Shown here: positions 32,731 through 42,776 of the stretch, piece by piece
Position numbering within the stretch: the stretch's first letter is position 1
Layout: every line of letters starts with the position of its first letter
DNA from: Clostridia bacterium
GTDB lineage: Bacteria; Bacillota; Clostridia; Oscillospirales; Acutalibacteraceae
Direction of reading: 5' to 3'
DNA: 64,000 nt
Assembly (NCBI GenBank): GCA_900770165.1
Contig: CAAGJJ010000175.1
Coordinates: 42,406-106,405, forward strand
Translations under genes and position numbers: made by a program
The notes under the pieces: model-generated
The model's input: the letters and a program-made list of their open reading frames with translations, nothing else
The model's database searches: none
What the model was told of the DNA's origin: nothing

Positions 32731-33837
32731 ATGAGTGGATATGATTTACCGGCAAAATTTACCAAAAATTATGAAATTATAAAATCTAACTACTACCAGC
32801 GTTTAAATGATTTGGATGAACGTATGAAATTAGCCCGTAATGATAAAGTATGGGGAAATGTATCTGAAATCAAAAATGAAAAGGTGCTTTATAAAACATT
32901 TTGTGAAAATTTAATCAAAGAAGCAGGTGAATCTATAAAAAGATTAAATTGCCCTGAATTTAAAGATGCACTTAAAAGAGTTACAGGTGGAAAAGTCTTA
33001 AGGGATGAACTTAATAAAGCAGATGAAGAAATGTTTATTTCTATTTTAAGGATATATGTAAATGCTCTTAATGATTCAGTACGGCTTAAAAATGAAGAGC
33101 TTATGAAAGTATATGGTGACGGTCTTTTTATGGATTTTAAACACATTAAAGAACTGGCAGACAGTTCCCTTTCATCTAAGCTTACAAAAACACTTATAGC
33201 ACAGATTGAATATAGGGAATGCGTGGATAAAGCTGATTATTTATTTACTGTTAATTATGGAAAATTCAGAAATGACGGATTTTTAGAGACAGATGATATT
33301 GATAAGTACTCTCATATTGTCCGTGATGAAGATGTTCCGGAGAATTATACCGTTGACGATAAGTGTTTTGATTTTGATTTTAGTGGTTTAGAAAATTATG
33401 CTCAGAAGATTATAGATAATTACAGTTATATGTATGTTAAAGCTCCTACTATGGATTTTTCACTGCCTTTCTTAGTTCCTGATGAAGATGGCGGGTCAGA
33501 AGTATCTGCATTATTAGATTATAACAATGTGGTTTTCGTTAATAATTTGGCTGATACAAGAATGATGAGTGAAATTTTATATATGGATGAACCTTCTACT
33601 CTTCTTGAAGCATCATATGAAACAGCTATATCAGAACCGGCATATGACAGCAATAAATTAAATCCGGATGAAAAGTATATTAATATTCGCAGAGTATTAT
33701 CTATTGATTTAGACGGCTTTTTTAAAGATGGTTATAAGAAATTAAATGATGAATTTGAAAAGAAAAATAAAGGTATTCCTTTTATAAAAGCAAAAATAAA
33801 TAAAAATGTTAAACAGTCTTTTGACAGAGTTAATTAA
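32731..33837 (+). CDS. Unknown accessory protein (leading-region type)
   Basis: A 368-residue, mostly helical, acidic soluble protein. The ATG at 32731 follows AGAGGTGAT at five bases; an upstream in-frame ATG lacks a site. No domain is recognised. It ends NVKQSFDRVN, related to the Lys/Asn tail set. It opens a long plus-strand operon of accessory proteins. Confidence 0.75.
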   Translation: MSGYDLPAKFTKNYEIIKSNYYQRLNDLDERMKLARNDKVWGNVSEIKNEKVLYKTFCENLIKEAGESIKRLNCPEFKDALKRVTGGKVLRDELNKADEEMFISILRIYVNALNDSVRLKNEELMKVYGDGLFMDFKHIKELADSSLSSKLTKTLIAQIEYRECVDKADYLFTVNYGKFRNDGFLETDDIDKYSHIVRDEDVPENYTVDDKCFDFDFSGLENYAQKIIDNYSYMYVKAPTMDFSLPFLVPDEDGGSEVSALLDYNNVVFVNNLADTRMMSEILYMDEPSTLLEASYETAISEPAYDSNKLNPDEKYINIRRVLSIDLDGFFKDGYKKLNDEFEKKNKGIPFIKAKINKNVKQSFDRVN

Positions 33838-33858
33838 AAAAGAAAGGTGAAAAAATTT

Positions 33859-34485
33859 ATGATTAAAGAATATTTAGAAAAAAGAAATCTGGCATTAAGA
33901 GAAATGTGGCTGGATTTAAGAGAAATGACACAGGAATCTATCTCAGAGGCTATAGGACTTATACCTATTGAAACATTAAATGATATTACACAGTATGCAA
34001 AATATCAGTTTTCTTTTACTACACTTAATGATTTTATCAGATGTACGCCACATTCAAATGATAAAGCTCTTGATTATTCAGATTTTTTAAAGGATGCAGC
34101 TAAGTATAAGAATATCACAGATGTTTTATCTTTAACTGCTAAAAACTATATAAAGATACTTAATTCATCTGACCTTTTCTTAGATAGTTATGCAGACGGA
34201 TTAAAAAATCATGCATTTGGAACTGCTTTTGCATATGAATTTTTAGGAATTATAAACAGTGAACTTAATTATGATGAAAAGAAGCTGCTTCTTACATATG
34301 CATATGCAACTAAACAGGAAATGGTTAAAAATATCAAAGAAGTACTTACAAAGGAAGAAGTTTTTAAGAATGTCAATTTAGGTAATCAGAGATTAACTGA
34401 TAAGAGATTAATTAATGATATTTCAGATTTAACAGCTGAATTAAAACCATTTAGAAGTAAGGAGAAAGATACATATGGACGTTAA
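33859..34485 (+). CDS. Unknown accessory protein
   Basis: A 208-residue helical protein; I use the ATG at 33859, after GAAAGGTG. No recognised domain. The C-terminus is basic (FRSKEKDTYGR). It overlaps the next start by 11 bases, indicating translational coupling to the HAD-like protein. Confidence 0.7.
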   Translation: MIKEYLEKRNLALREMWLDLREMTQESISEAIGLIPIETLNDITQYAKYQFSFTTLNDFIRCTPHSNDKALDYSDFLKDAAKYKNITDVLSLTAKNYIKILNSSDLFLDSYADGLKNHAFGTAFAYEFLGIINSELNYDEKKLLLTYAYATKQEMVKNIKEVLTKEEVFKNVNLGNQRLTDKRLINDISDLTAELKPFRSKEKDTYGR

Positions 34486-35248
34486 TAATATTTTAAACAG
34501 AATTAAAGAGAATGCATTATCTGAAAATACATGGAATAAAACAACTGCTATCAGTTATGGGGAAAAGGATACTCCTAGTATTTACATAGATATGGATGGT
34601 ACACTTGCATACTTTTATAAAGATGGTCGTGGATGCACATATGAGCAGATGTTTGACCCTGATTTACATTATTTTGGGAATTTAGAGCCACATACATATA
34701 TGGTTTTACTGGCAAGGGAATTAAGCAAAACTGAAGATGTCTGTATTTTAAGCAGTGCTGCCCTATCTACCATTAAAGATAAATATGGCTGGATTAAACA
34801 GTGGATGCCTTATATCAAAGACGAAAACATCTTCTTCTGCCCTCTTGGTGCGGATAAGACTAAGTTTGTTAAGGATAATGCAGATATATCAATGCTTATA
34901 GATGATTATAACCCTAACTTAAAAGACTGGGAAAGAGCCGGTGGCATACCTGTGAAGGCTGTTAATTCGATTAATTCCCCAAGTCTTGAATTTCAGAATA
35001 TCCGAAGCTATGAAAAGGAAAAAACACTTATGCCTTTTGGTGGACGTATTTATGACATGGAAATCAACGGACGACCTTTCTTGGAAGTATTCCTTGAAGA
35101 AGATGTAAACATGATTAAGGACTGCCTGTATAAAGGTATTCAGTGGAACAGGGATGACAGACAGACTGAAGATGATTTCAGGGCAAGTTATTACACCAAA
35201 GAATCTAAAGAACAGGAAAAGAGAAAAAATAGAGATTATGAGAGGTGA
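34475..35248 (+). CDS. HAD-like 5'-nucleotidase-type phosphatase with Lys/Arg tail
   Basis: A 257-residue protein with the haloacid dehalogenase fold of the NT5C type: motif I YIDMDGTLA (about 31-39), motif II SSAA near residue 93, and the late motif LIDDYNPNLKDWERAGGIPVKAVN (in two parts). It could dephosphorylate nucleotides or a nucleotide-derived signal, which would suit either nucleotide scavenging or escape from nucleotide-based defence (inference). The last residues KESKEQEKRKNRDYER carry the recurrent tail. Confidence 0.8.
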   Translation: MDVNNILNRIKENALSENTWNKTTAISYGEKDTPSIYIDMDGTLAYFYKDGRGCTYEQMFDPDLHYFGNLEPHTYMVLLARELSKTEDVCILSSAALSTIKDKYGWIKQWMPYIKDENIFFCPLGADKTKFVKDNADISMLIDDYNPNLKDWERAGGIPVKAVNSINSPSLEFQNIRSYEKEKTLMPFGGRIYDMEINGRPFLEVFLEEDVNMIKDCLYKGIQWNRDDRQTEDDFRASYYTKESKEQEKRKNRDYER

Positions 35249-35253
35249 TTATT

Positions 35254-36248
35254 ATGTTTACCACAAATATTGATGCAGAAACAACAAATGAAAAATACAG
35301 GCATTGCTTGATTATCTAAATGAAGAAAATGGTACGAAACTTAAAAGAAGAGATATTAAAATTGAAGAACAGCCATATTCAAAATCAGGAGCATTATATC
35401 ATACTCCATTTGGCACATATAATGTACTTACGGATTCAGAAAGCTATGATGCAGTTTATCAGAGAATTGATAGTTTATGGGATGATTTAGGATTAGAAAG
35501 CTTCACCCCTAATGCTCAAATTTACATAAGGGATAATTTCATTGAGCCTACAGACAGTCTTGATGAATATATGGAAGAAAATTTCTATGAATATTTCACA
35601 GATATCGAATCTGAAAGTAACAGCTATGAAGAACCATTTGAAAACAGGCTTCAGAGCGAACTTGCTGAAATAGATGGTTTCTTTAAGAATGATATGCAAA
35701 GATATCTTGACCTTAATGAAAAAATTGATGACATTAATTCTCAATTAGGTGATGTAAAGTATGATATCAAAAAACTTGAAGAAAAAATTGCTAAAGAAAA
35801 AGACAGTCCATATAAAGAAAAGCTTGAAGATGATTTAAGTGACCTTGAAGATGAAAAAAACCGCCTGACTGCTGAACTTGACGAAACACAGCTTGAACTT
35901 GAAGACTGGGATTTTACAGAATGGTATGAAAATTATGAAAAGAATAAGGATGACCTTATAGATAAAGCCATACAGACAAAAATGGCAGACTGGGATAATT
36001 CACTTGACTGGTACTTGGATGAATTTGGTAAAAAAACAATAGGTTATCTTCTTGACAACGGACTGGCTGAAATAGATATGGATGGACTTGTTGATTATAT
36101 CATTGAAGAAGACGGCAGGGGATGTGAACTTGCAGGCTGGGATGGTGTAGAAAACGAGCAGGATGATTTCTATATCTATAAGCAGGATAATGAAGTATAT
36201 AAAAAGCCAAAAGCAAGAAATAAGGAAGTGGAGAAAGTAATCGCTTAA
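35254..36248 (+). pseudogene. Coiled-coil accessory protein with apparent frameshift near its start
   Basis: The start ATG at 35254 has an ideal AGAGGTGATT site and reads 21 residues (MFTTNIDAETTNEK...) before a stop at 35317. The long downstream frame (from about 35304) has no start signal of its own. Adding one A to the AAAAA run at 35291-35295 joins them smoothly as NEKIQALLDYLNEENG. The full product would be about 330 residues: an N-terminal domain, a long coiled coil (about 150-220) and a C-terminal part with IIEEDGRGCELAGWDG. Either a sequencing error, a real lesion or slippage at the A run. Confidence 0.65.
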
Positions 36249-36358
36249 ATATATAAGCGTATAAGGATTATATAAGCATATAAGTATATCAAGATACGCT
36301 TTTTATGTTTTAATGTTTTATACTTGTACGCTTATTAATTTCAAAAAGGAGAAAACTT

Positions 36359-37690
36359 ATGGACGATAATAATATTATAAAAATTAATGAAGTAAATGAA
36401 AGAATTGATGAAGATATCAATAATTTTAAATTATATGTGCAGCAGAAATATGATAAAAAATATACTGAACTTGCTTATGGCAATATAAAAAATGCCAAGT
36501 ATTATCAGGGTTTGGGTGAATTATCAATGTTAAGGGATATTGCTGTTCTGTCAGATGATTTCTTTGACCATACAAAAGATAATTTTAAGAGCCTTTCTAA
36601 AAGTTATTTACAGGTTGTCAGAGAAAGAGACAATTTAAAAGCTGAAATTACAGGACTTAAAGACAGACTTAATGATATTGAAAAACCTGAAAGAAATCCT
36701 GTTGAAAAAGAAATGTTAGCTGAGAATCATCTTTCTGATAATGAAAAAATATCTGAAAAAGCCATGACACATTTTGTAACAGATAAAGAAATAGAAAAAG
36801 CCGTAGCAGATATTTTGGATATGGAAAGGGCTACTCCATCATTTTTACAGGGATTTGCATATTCACTTGAAGACACTAATTTTAACGATGTAGTTACAGC
36901 TTTAACAAAGGGCTATGCTGAAACTTTTATGACTGTATTTCCAGAATATCATGTATCAAAAGACAGAGTAATTGATATTATTCATGACACGATTTTATAT
37001 ACGGATAATAAGATATCAAATGAATTAATTAATGATAAAAATGTAATTGATATTTATAAAAACAATTCAAGAAATGTAGAGAGATTATTGCAGCTTAGTG
37101 ATTATGTCAAGAATCCGGAAGCACTTAAAACACAGAATAATCTTATAAATATCAAAAAATATGGTGCATTGACATTAAAATCAGCACTGGTTGAGAATGT
37201 ATTTACTGATAAGCTTTTTGAATCATTATATGAAGATATAATAAGACAAATTAACCATGCGGAAGGTCGTCCTGATGAAACACTCTCCCATCTTTATGAT
37301 TCATCAGAATATCATAAAGAACAGGAATTTTTAAAGGAGCTTATTGTAATTGAACCGGTATATGTAGACCATACCGGCACAGGATTCCTAGTATTTAATG
37401 ATAATGATAATAAGTTTTTACCAGACAGAATTGATATTAAAAATGCTTCTTCTGCTATTTCCTTTGCTCATGCAGCCAGTACATTTCTTGAAACACATAA
37501 GGATGTTTTACCAACTCTTCTTACTGATATGGATATTTCAAATGAAGCCATAAAAGTACAGATTTACAGAGCTATACTTTTATATAAGGACATGGAAGAA
37601 AATATTACTGAAGCAGTCAAAGAATATGAAAAAAATGATAAAGAAAATAAACAGCCTGAACATAAGAAACAGAATATATTAGAAAGATAA
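36359..37690 (+). CDS. Unknown accessory protein with Lys/Asn tail
   Basis: A 443-residue helical protein with a good AAGGAG site. It has a coiled-coil stretch near residues 75-105 and no recognised enzyme motifs. It ends HKKQNILER, the recurrent tail. The 110-base gap upstream contains repeated TATAAGC words that may hold a promoter or terminator. Confidence 0.75.
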   Translation: MDDNNIIKINEVNERIDEDINNFKLYVQQKYDKKYTELAYGNIKNAKYYQGLGELSMLRDIAVLSDDFFDHTKDNFKSLSKSYLQVVRERDNLKAEITGLKDRLNDIEKPERNPVEKEMLAENHLSDNEKISEKAMTHFVTDKEIEKAVADILDMERATPSFLQGFAYSLEDTNFNDVVTALTKGYAETFMTVFPEYHVSKDRVIDIIHDTILYTDNKISNELINDKNVIDIYKNNSRNVERLLQLSDYVKNPEALKTQNNLINIKKYGALTLKSALVENVFTDKLFESLYEDIIRQINHAEGRPDETLSHLYDSSEYHKEQEFLKELIVIEPVYVDHTGTGFLVFNDNDNKFLPDRIDIKNASSAISFAHAASTFLETHKDVLPTLLTDMDISNEAIKVQIYRAILLYKDMEENITEAVKEYEKNDKENKQPEHKKQNILER

Positions 37691-37705
37691 AGGAGATTAA
37701 CTATT

Positions 37706-38560
37706 ATGACAGATTTTAATAAACAGAAAGAAGAAACAAAAAACTTTTTTAATGCATTAGTAAAGATGTTCGGTGAAGATTCACCGGCATCTGCTGCTGC
37801 AAAGGTTATCTTAGATAACTGTATGACTGCATATGATAATGCAGAAAAACTTAAACGTGGACAGACTATATATCATATATTAACCGATATGGATGGAGAA
37901 AACTATATCCGTGAAGAAACACTTACAGGACGCACTACCCTGTCTGAGCTTGAATATTTCAAGGATAATTTAGGTACAATTGTATTTACAGATAAAACAC
38001 AGGCTGAACAGGCATTAAAGGCAATGGGAAAAGCAGCACAGACAAAAGACCTTTTTGGCATTACAGAAGGTGTATTCTGCCAGCAGGTAAACTGTCGTGG
38101 TGCAATTGGTGGTGGTTTATCAGGTGCTATTAATAAGGCATTTCCTGCCGTTGGTGAAAGATACATGAAAGTATTTGAAGAAAATCATGGTATAGCAAGC
38201 AGATTATTTGGCGGTTATGATTTTGTAAGGGTTACTGATGATTTAACAGTGGCTAATATATACAGTCAGGATGGATATGGTAATCCTGAGCGTACACATA
38301 AGATTTATACAGACAGAAATAAGCTACTTAATGCCATTAATTATATCTGTGATATTTTCCCAGACCGTAATGTATTCGTTCCAAAGGAAATAGGCTGCGG
38401 GCTTGGTGGTGAAAACTGGGAAGAAATACAGGATGAATTATATAAGCTTAATAAGGATAATCTTTACATAGTTGATACATGGACTAAAGCTCTTACTAAG
38501 TGTCAGATTACTCTTCCACCAAAGGCAAAGTGCAAAACATCTGTTGAAAAAGAAATTTAG
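37706..38560 (+). CDS. Macrodomain protein with N-terminal extension
   Basis: A 284-residue protein. From about residue 121, GVFCQQVNCRGAIGGGLSGAI followed by FPAVGERYMKVFE, VANIYSQDGYG and IGCGLGGENWEEI follows the order of a macrodomain: the ADP-ribose binding loop (QVNCxGxxGxGL), strand and GQDGYG-like loop, then the phosphate-binding glycine loop. It should bind or hydrolyse ADP-ribose derivatives. The first ~115 residues are an unassigned helical domain. It ends KCKTSVEKEI. With the ADP-ribosyltransferase-like and NADAR genes at 59-61 kb it suggests an interest in ADP-ribosylation. Confidence 0.8.
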   Translation: MTDFNKQKEETKNFFNALVKMFGEDSPASAAAKVILDNCMTAYDNAEKLKRGQTIYHILTDMDGENYIREETLTGRTTLSELEYFKDNLGTIVFTDKTQAEQALKAMGKAAQTKDLFGITEGVFCQQVNCRGAIGGGLSGAINKAFPAVGERYMKVFEENHGIASRLFGGYDFVRVTDDLTVANIYSQDGYGNPERTHKIYTDRNKLLNAINYICDIFPDRNVFVPKEIGCGLGGENWEEIQDELYKLNKDNLYIVDTWTKALTKCQITLPPKAKCKTSVEKEI

Positions 38561-38617
38561 TATATAAAACATATAAACTAAAAACACAATAGATAGAAGA
38601 ATTTAATTTTATTATAA

Positions 38618-38646
38618 AGGGTGACAGTTTACTGCCACTCTTTTTT
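38618..38646 (+). terminator. Terminator after the macrodomain gene
   Basis: AGGGTGACAGT/ACTGCCACTCT folds with a two-base loop and is followed by six T. Beyond it, about 38707-38795 holds a long imperfect inverted repeat (ACAAATTCAC...GTGGATTTGT) enclosing CTGAC/GTCAG, a likely leader structure for the next gene. Confidence 0.8.
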
Positions 38647-38813
38647 GTTTGCATTAATGTTAAAAAAGCTTCTTTATGAATTTATAAATTTCAAATACTA
38701 TACAATGTTCATAAATACAAATTCACTTTTAATTCCTGACCAGATTATGTCAGAGCTTTTTAACACATGTTTTTAAAGGTGGATTTGTAAAAAATAGAAA
38801 CGAGGACTAATTT

Positions 38814-40127
38814 ATGGAAAAGAACACAGAAAAAGATGAAGAGATGCTTGAATTTGAGTTTTTAAATGAACTTGAAGATGAGCCGGAAATTCCTGACAAA
38901 GTTAATTATGAAAATGAATATTATGAATATTTCAAAGATATTAATGAAATTATCAGAAATTCAGAACATCCTAAGTGGGATATTGTAAAAGCTACAATTA
39001 AAGAAGCTGCAAGAGATACTTTTGAAAGAATCAGCTTCGGAGTAACTAACAACAGGTTTGTAAACGGATTTAAGGACAGATGGAATGAAATAGCTTCTAA
39101 AGGCTATGCTTTTAAAGAAAATACAAAAGAAGGTATTAAAGCATATATTAATATGTCAAAGTATGAATATAACAAGTTTACAAACAGAGAAAAACCTAAG
39201 TTTAATTTTCCTAAGATTACTTTATTTGAATTTTCACTTAAAAATACTCTTATGGATATGATAACAGACAGGGTTATTGAAAGACTTGATAAGGATACTT
39301 ATAACTTCGTTATGAATAACTCAAATGAAGATGTTAAGCATACTGTAAAAGGCTTAACTAAAGAAATGATTGATAATGGTGAAATTACCATTGAAAAACA
39401 GGCTGTGGATATCTTACAGAGTAAATATAACATTCCTGAAGCAGAACTTAAAGATTTCCTTGAAAGACATGCTGTAGAGAAAGTTACTGACGAACCTGTA
39501 AAGGTAGAAGCTCCTGAAGCTGTTGAAGCTCCAAAGAAGGATGAAATCTACAGACAGGGTGATAAATATTTCAAGAATGATGTTGAAGTAACAGATGGTG
39601 AATTTATTACAGCGGTTCATCTTGATGGTAAACATGCTATGGATAAGCCATTTAAGTACACTCCTAACCTGCTTAATGAGTTACTGGATACAACTGTAGA
39701 TTTACATAGTATTCCAAGAACAAAACTGGATGCTATAGATGTTGATATTATGAATAATATAGATACATTCTTTAAAAGTATGTTAGATAGAGCTTCACTT
39801 AATGCTTATGAACAGGGAGATGATATTCCATTTGATAAGATGAAGGAATTAAATGGAATAGATTTTACAAGAAATGATGCAGCTGTAGTTTATAAGTTTA
39901 TAAAGGATAACAGTGCTTCTATTGTTAATATTATAAGCTATGATGAAAGTAATCATATACCACTTAATACTTCTGCTTCTAACAGACGACTTTGTAAAGA
40001 AGCAATCTATAAGATGAATGATTATGTTAAAGCTCTTGATAAAAACAATGATAAAGATATCAGTGCAGTTCCTTTCAAAAAGGAATCTTTCAAAGACAAG
40101 AACGACAGAGTTAATCAGGTTCGCTAA
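38814..40127 (+). CDS. Unknown large accessory protein
   Basis: A 437-residue protein with an acidic N-terminus (EMLEFEFLNELEDEPEIPD), a middle region of helices and a Pro/Glu/Ala-rich linker around residues 225-245. No recognised domain. It ends FKDKNDRVNQVR, basic like many neighbours. It is preceded by a structured leader and followed by a block of 11-nt direct repeats. Confidence 0.75.
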   Translation: MEKNTEKDEEMLEFEFLNELEDEPEIPDKVNYENEYYEYFKDINEIIRNSEHPKWDIVKATIKEAARDTFERISFGVTNNRFVNGFKDRWNEIASKGYAFKENTKEGIKAYINMSKYEYNKFTNREKPKFNFPKITLFEFSLKNTLMDMITDRVIERLDKDTYNFVMNNSNEDVKHTVKGLTKEMIDNGEITIEKQAVDILQSKYNIPEAELKDFLERHAVEKVTDEPVKVEAPEAVEAPKKDEIYRQGDKYFKNDVEVTDGEFITAVHLDGKHAMDKPFKYTPNLLNELLDTTVDLHSIPRTKLDAIDVDIMNNIDTFFKSMLDRASLNAYEQGDDIPFDKMKELNGIDFTRNDAAVVYKFIKDNSASIVNIISYDESNHIPLNTSASNRRLCKEAIYKMNDYVKALDKNNDKDISAVPFKKESFKDKNDRVNQVR

Positions 40128-40176
40128 ATAAGCATAACTTGATTAGACTTATAACAATCAGACATATATTATCAGA

Positions 40177-40254
40177 TGGCACATTAAATAAAACCTTGAC
40201 TAAACCTTGACTAAAACATGGACTAAACTTGGACTAATTTAGTTTAGTGTGCCA
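40177..40254. repeat. Four 11-nt direct repeats inside an inverted repeat
   Basis: AAACCTTGACT occurs at 40191-40201 and 40202-40212, then AAAACATGGACT (40213-40224) and AAACTTGGACT (40225-40235). The block is bracketed by TGGCACATTAAA and TTTAGTGTGCCA. The layout resembles iterons or a multi-site operator. It lies between two plus-strand genes, directly before the ArdC-like gene. Confidence 0.6.
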
Positions 40255-40273
40255 TTAATTTGAGGTAAGAAAT

Positions 40274-41479
40274 ATGAAAAATAAAAAAGATATAACATAT
40301 AATGAAATGATAAAAAGGGGCTATTTAAAGGTAACATTAAGTGAAGAAGATTTTGTTATATTAAAAGCGGATATTAAAGATGATAAATATGAATATAATG
40401 GTGAAACTTATGATGTAAAAAATCCTGAAGAATTATTACGTTATATTACAGACAGAACAAATATTGCTGTAACACTTAATTTAGTTACTGCTCCTACTGC
40501 CACTGAAATAGCACATCAGAATCTTTTTGATGGTGTTGAAAGCATGATGAACAGTGAGAATTATAAGAATTTTCTTAAAATGTCTGCAAATCTTGCCGGA
40601 TATTCAATGAATAATAAAATACTCATCTTCTCACAGTGTCCTACTGCCAGTGCTGTTATGAGTGCCAAACAGTGGCATGATAAATTTGAACAGAAAATAA
40701 AGAAAGATGAAAAAGCTTTATGGATATATAAGCCACATATGTATAAAACAGATGATGAAGGTAAGGCATTATTATTTTTACAGCGTTTTCTTCCAACTGC
40801 TACTATCGAAACATTACAAAATTACAAACATGGGGATACATATACAATTATATCAGGCTATGGTGTTGCACCTGTATTTGACGTATCACAGGTTGAACCG
40901 GAAAAGGATAAACCGTTACCTGATATAACCATCAGAAAGCAGATTGACAGTTATTTTGAAAATTCAGAAAAGATTATTGATACGCTTATTAAATGCTCTC
41001 CTGTTCCTGTATCATTTAATACACTTGAAAGAGATGGCATATTAAATGATGCATATGGATATTATTCAAGAAAACAGAATAAAATCGTGTTAAGGGAAGG
41101 TATGTCACCTGCTGATACCATACAGGTATTATCGCATGAAATAGCACACAGCATGATGCACAATCAGGAAATGCTTGATAATGAAACAAGTTATGATTTT
41201 ACCAAATCAATTAAAGAGATAGAAGCTGAAAGCGTAAGCTATATATTCTGTCAAAAATTAGGTCTTGATACTGAATGTACAAGCTTTGGATATCTTTCAA
41301 TGTATCTTCCACAGGATAAAGAAAAACGTCTGGAAGAATTAAAAAAGACATATACAAGAATAGATACCTGTGTTAAGGAATTATCTGATAATTATGATAA
41401 ACAGATGGAAGCTGATAAACAGCCAAAAGCACAGGTTAAGAAAAAAGGAAAGGAAAAAGAAATTGACAGGGCTTCTTAA
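40274..41479 (+). CDS. ArdC-like antirestriction protein with zinc metallopeptidase motif
   Basis: A 401-residue protein. Residues ~80-135 (NYKNFLKMSANLAGYSMNNKILIFSQCP, then AVMSAKQWHDKF) match the ArdC N-terminal ssDNA-binding domain; the C-terminal half has VLSHEIAHSMMH near residues 285-296, an HExxH zinc site of the ImmA/IrrE-like type. ArdC of conjugative plasmids binds ssDNA and protects incoming DNA from restriction. It ends KKKGKEKEIDRAS, a variant of the recurrent tail, which would suit delivery with the DNA (inference). Confidence 0.85.
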   Translation: MKNKKDITYNEMIKRGYLKVTLSEEDFVILKADIKDDKYEYNGETYDVKNPEELLRYITDRTNIAVTLNLVTAPTATEIAHQNLFDGVESMMNSENYKNFLKMSANLAGYSMNNKILIFSQCPTASAVMSAKQWHDKFEQKIKKDEKALWIYKPHMYKTDDEGKALLFLQRFLPTATIETLQNYKHGDTYTIISGYGVAPVFDVSQVEPEKDKPLPDITIRKQIDSYFENSEKIIDTLIKCSPVPVSFNTLERDGILNDAYGYYSRKQNKIVLREGMSPADTIQVLSHEIAHSMMHNQEMLDNETSYDFTKSIKEIEAESVSYIFCQKLGLDTECTSFGYLSMYLPQDKEKRLEELKKTYTRIDTCVKELSDNYDKQMEADKQPKAQVKKKGKEKEIDRAS

Positions 41480-41514
41480 AGCTCTGTCTGATTTTCTTTA
41501 AAGGAGAAAACAAA

Positions 41515-42774
41515 ATGAATGAACTTAAAAATTTTGATAAGACTTATGATTCGTTAATCAATATTGGTCAGGAAATAGGCAAAATGTATGGAAACTTTTA
41601 TAATTGCGTAAATTATACAGTCAACAAAGAAGAAAATATTATAGGCTTTACTTATTCATATAATGGCAAGATTGTAAGAAGAGATTTTTCAATAGATGAT
41701 TTTAATGCAGCAACCAATATGGATATACTTGAAGTTTTAGATGATTTGAACCATCAGTATGATATGGAATTTTTAAAACTTGGAGAACGCATTGCGAATG
41801 ACAGATTTAAAGATTTTATCTGCACGGATTATACTGTAAACCGTGACAGTCATACAGTTACCTTTAAGCTTACGGATGATGTTTTGGACACTACTGTTGA
41901 TATGCCATACGATAAATTGCAGACATTATATGGATTTGATGTTGATAAAACTACAAAGATGATTGAAAACAGTATAACAAAAGATGTCAGACAGCATGTA
42001 ACAAAGGTTGCTGATATGTTAAAAAAAGTTGATATAAAAGCAGAAAATGAAATAAAAAATACTGTCAGTTTTAATAAATGTTCAAAGGAAAATACATTTT
42101 TATTAAATTGTGTGAACCGGTTAAGTAACGTAACACATGCCATAAAAAGTAGTGTAGGAAAAGCATTAATAAATCAGTTACAGACTACAAGGCAGAATTT
42201 AAAGGCAATGGGAAAGACATTATCCTTAGCATATCAGTGGGAGAAAATGGAAATTGGTGTTATGTATTTGCAGGCAAAAGATGCTGCTGTTGGATTTATA
42301 AAGCGTAAAACAGATTTTGACTTAGATAAGAAAGCCAGAGATATATTTCATACTAATCTTGATAATCCAAGAGAAGTTGTAGGTGATATATTAACAGGAA
42401 TTGCTACTGCTGTTGTATTTGGTCGTAATTCGACTGAATTTAAGGAAACAGATTTTGGAAGAGGTATAAAAAATTCTCTTCTTAAAAATGCATACAGAGT
42501 ATATGGTAAAGACAGCCACGAATTTAAACGTATCTCAGAACAATTTAAGAAGGAAGATAAAGATATTGACCTTAAAATAAGAAGACTTGACAGAAAGCTT
42601 GGTATAGAAGAAAATAACATTAATAATGTTCTAAAGATGTATGATGAGCTTAATGCAGCACTCGGAGAAATAGCTGATTACACATCTGATGAATTATCTA
42701 AAATATATGCCAAACAGATAGAGCTTAATATAAATATGCAGAAGAAAGCCATTAAACAGATAGACAGGGAGTAA
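41515..42774 (+). CDS. Unknown accessory protein with tail
   Basis: A 419-residue helical protein with an AAAGGAG site. It shows two similar N-terminal segments (NCVNYTVNKEENIIGFTYSY and CTDYTVNRDSHTVTFKLTD) at about residues 24 and 102, suggesting an internal duplication of a beta domain. The C-terminal third is coiled coil. It ends KKAIKQIDRE. Function is unknown. Confidence 0.75.
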   Translation: MNELKNFDKTYDSLINIGQEIGKMYGNFYNCVNYTVNKEENIIGFTYSYNGKIVRRDFSIDDFNAATNMDILEVLDDLNHQYDMEFLKLGERIANDRFKDFICTDYTVNRDSHTVTFKLTDDVLDTTVDMPYDKLQTLYGFDVDKTTKMIENSITKDVRQHVTKVADMLKKVDIKAENEIKNTVSFNKCSKENTFLLNCVNRLSNVTHAIKSSVGKALINQLQTTRQNLKAMGKTLSLAYQWEKMEIGVMYLQAKDAAVGFIKRKTDFDLDKKARDIFHTNLDNPREVVGDILTGIATAVVFGRNSTEFKETDFGRGIKNSLLKNAYRVYGKDSHEFKRISEQFKKEDKDIDLKIRRLDRKLGIEENNINNVLKMYDELNAALGEIADYTSDELSKIYAKQIELNINMQKKAIKQIDRE

Positions 42775-42776
42775 TT

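Noticed and set aside
37903..38166. Minus-strand frame inside the macrodomain gene
   Set aside because: Shadow of the macrodomain gene, whose motifs are clear on the plus strand.
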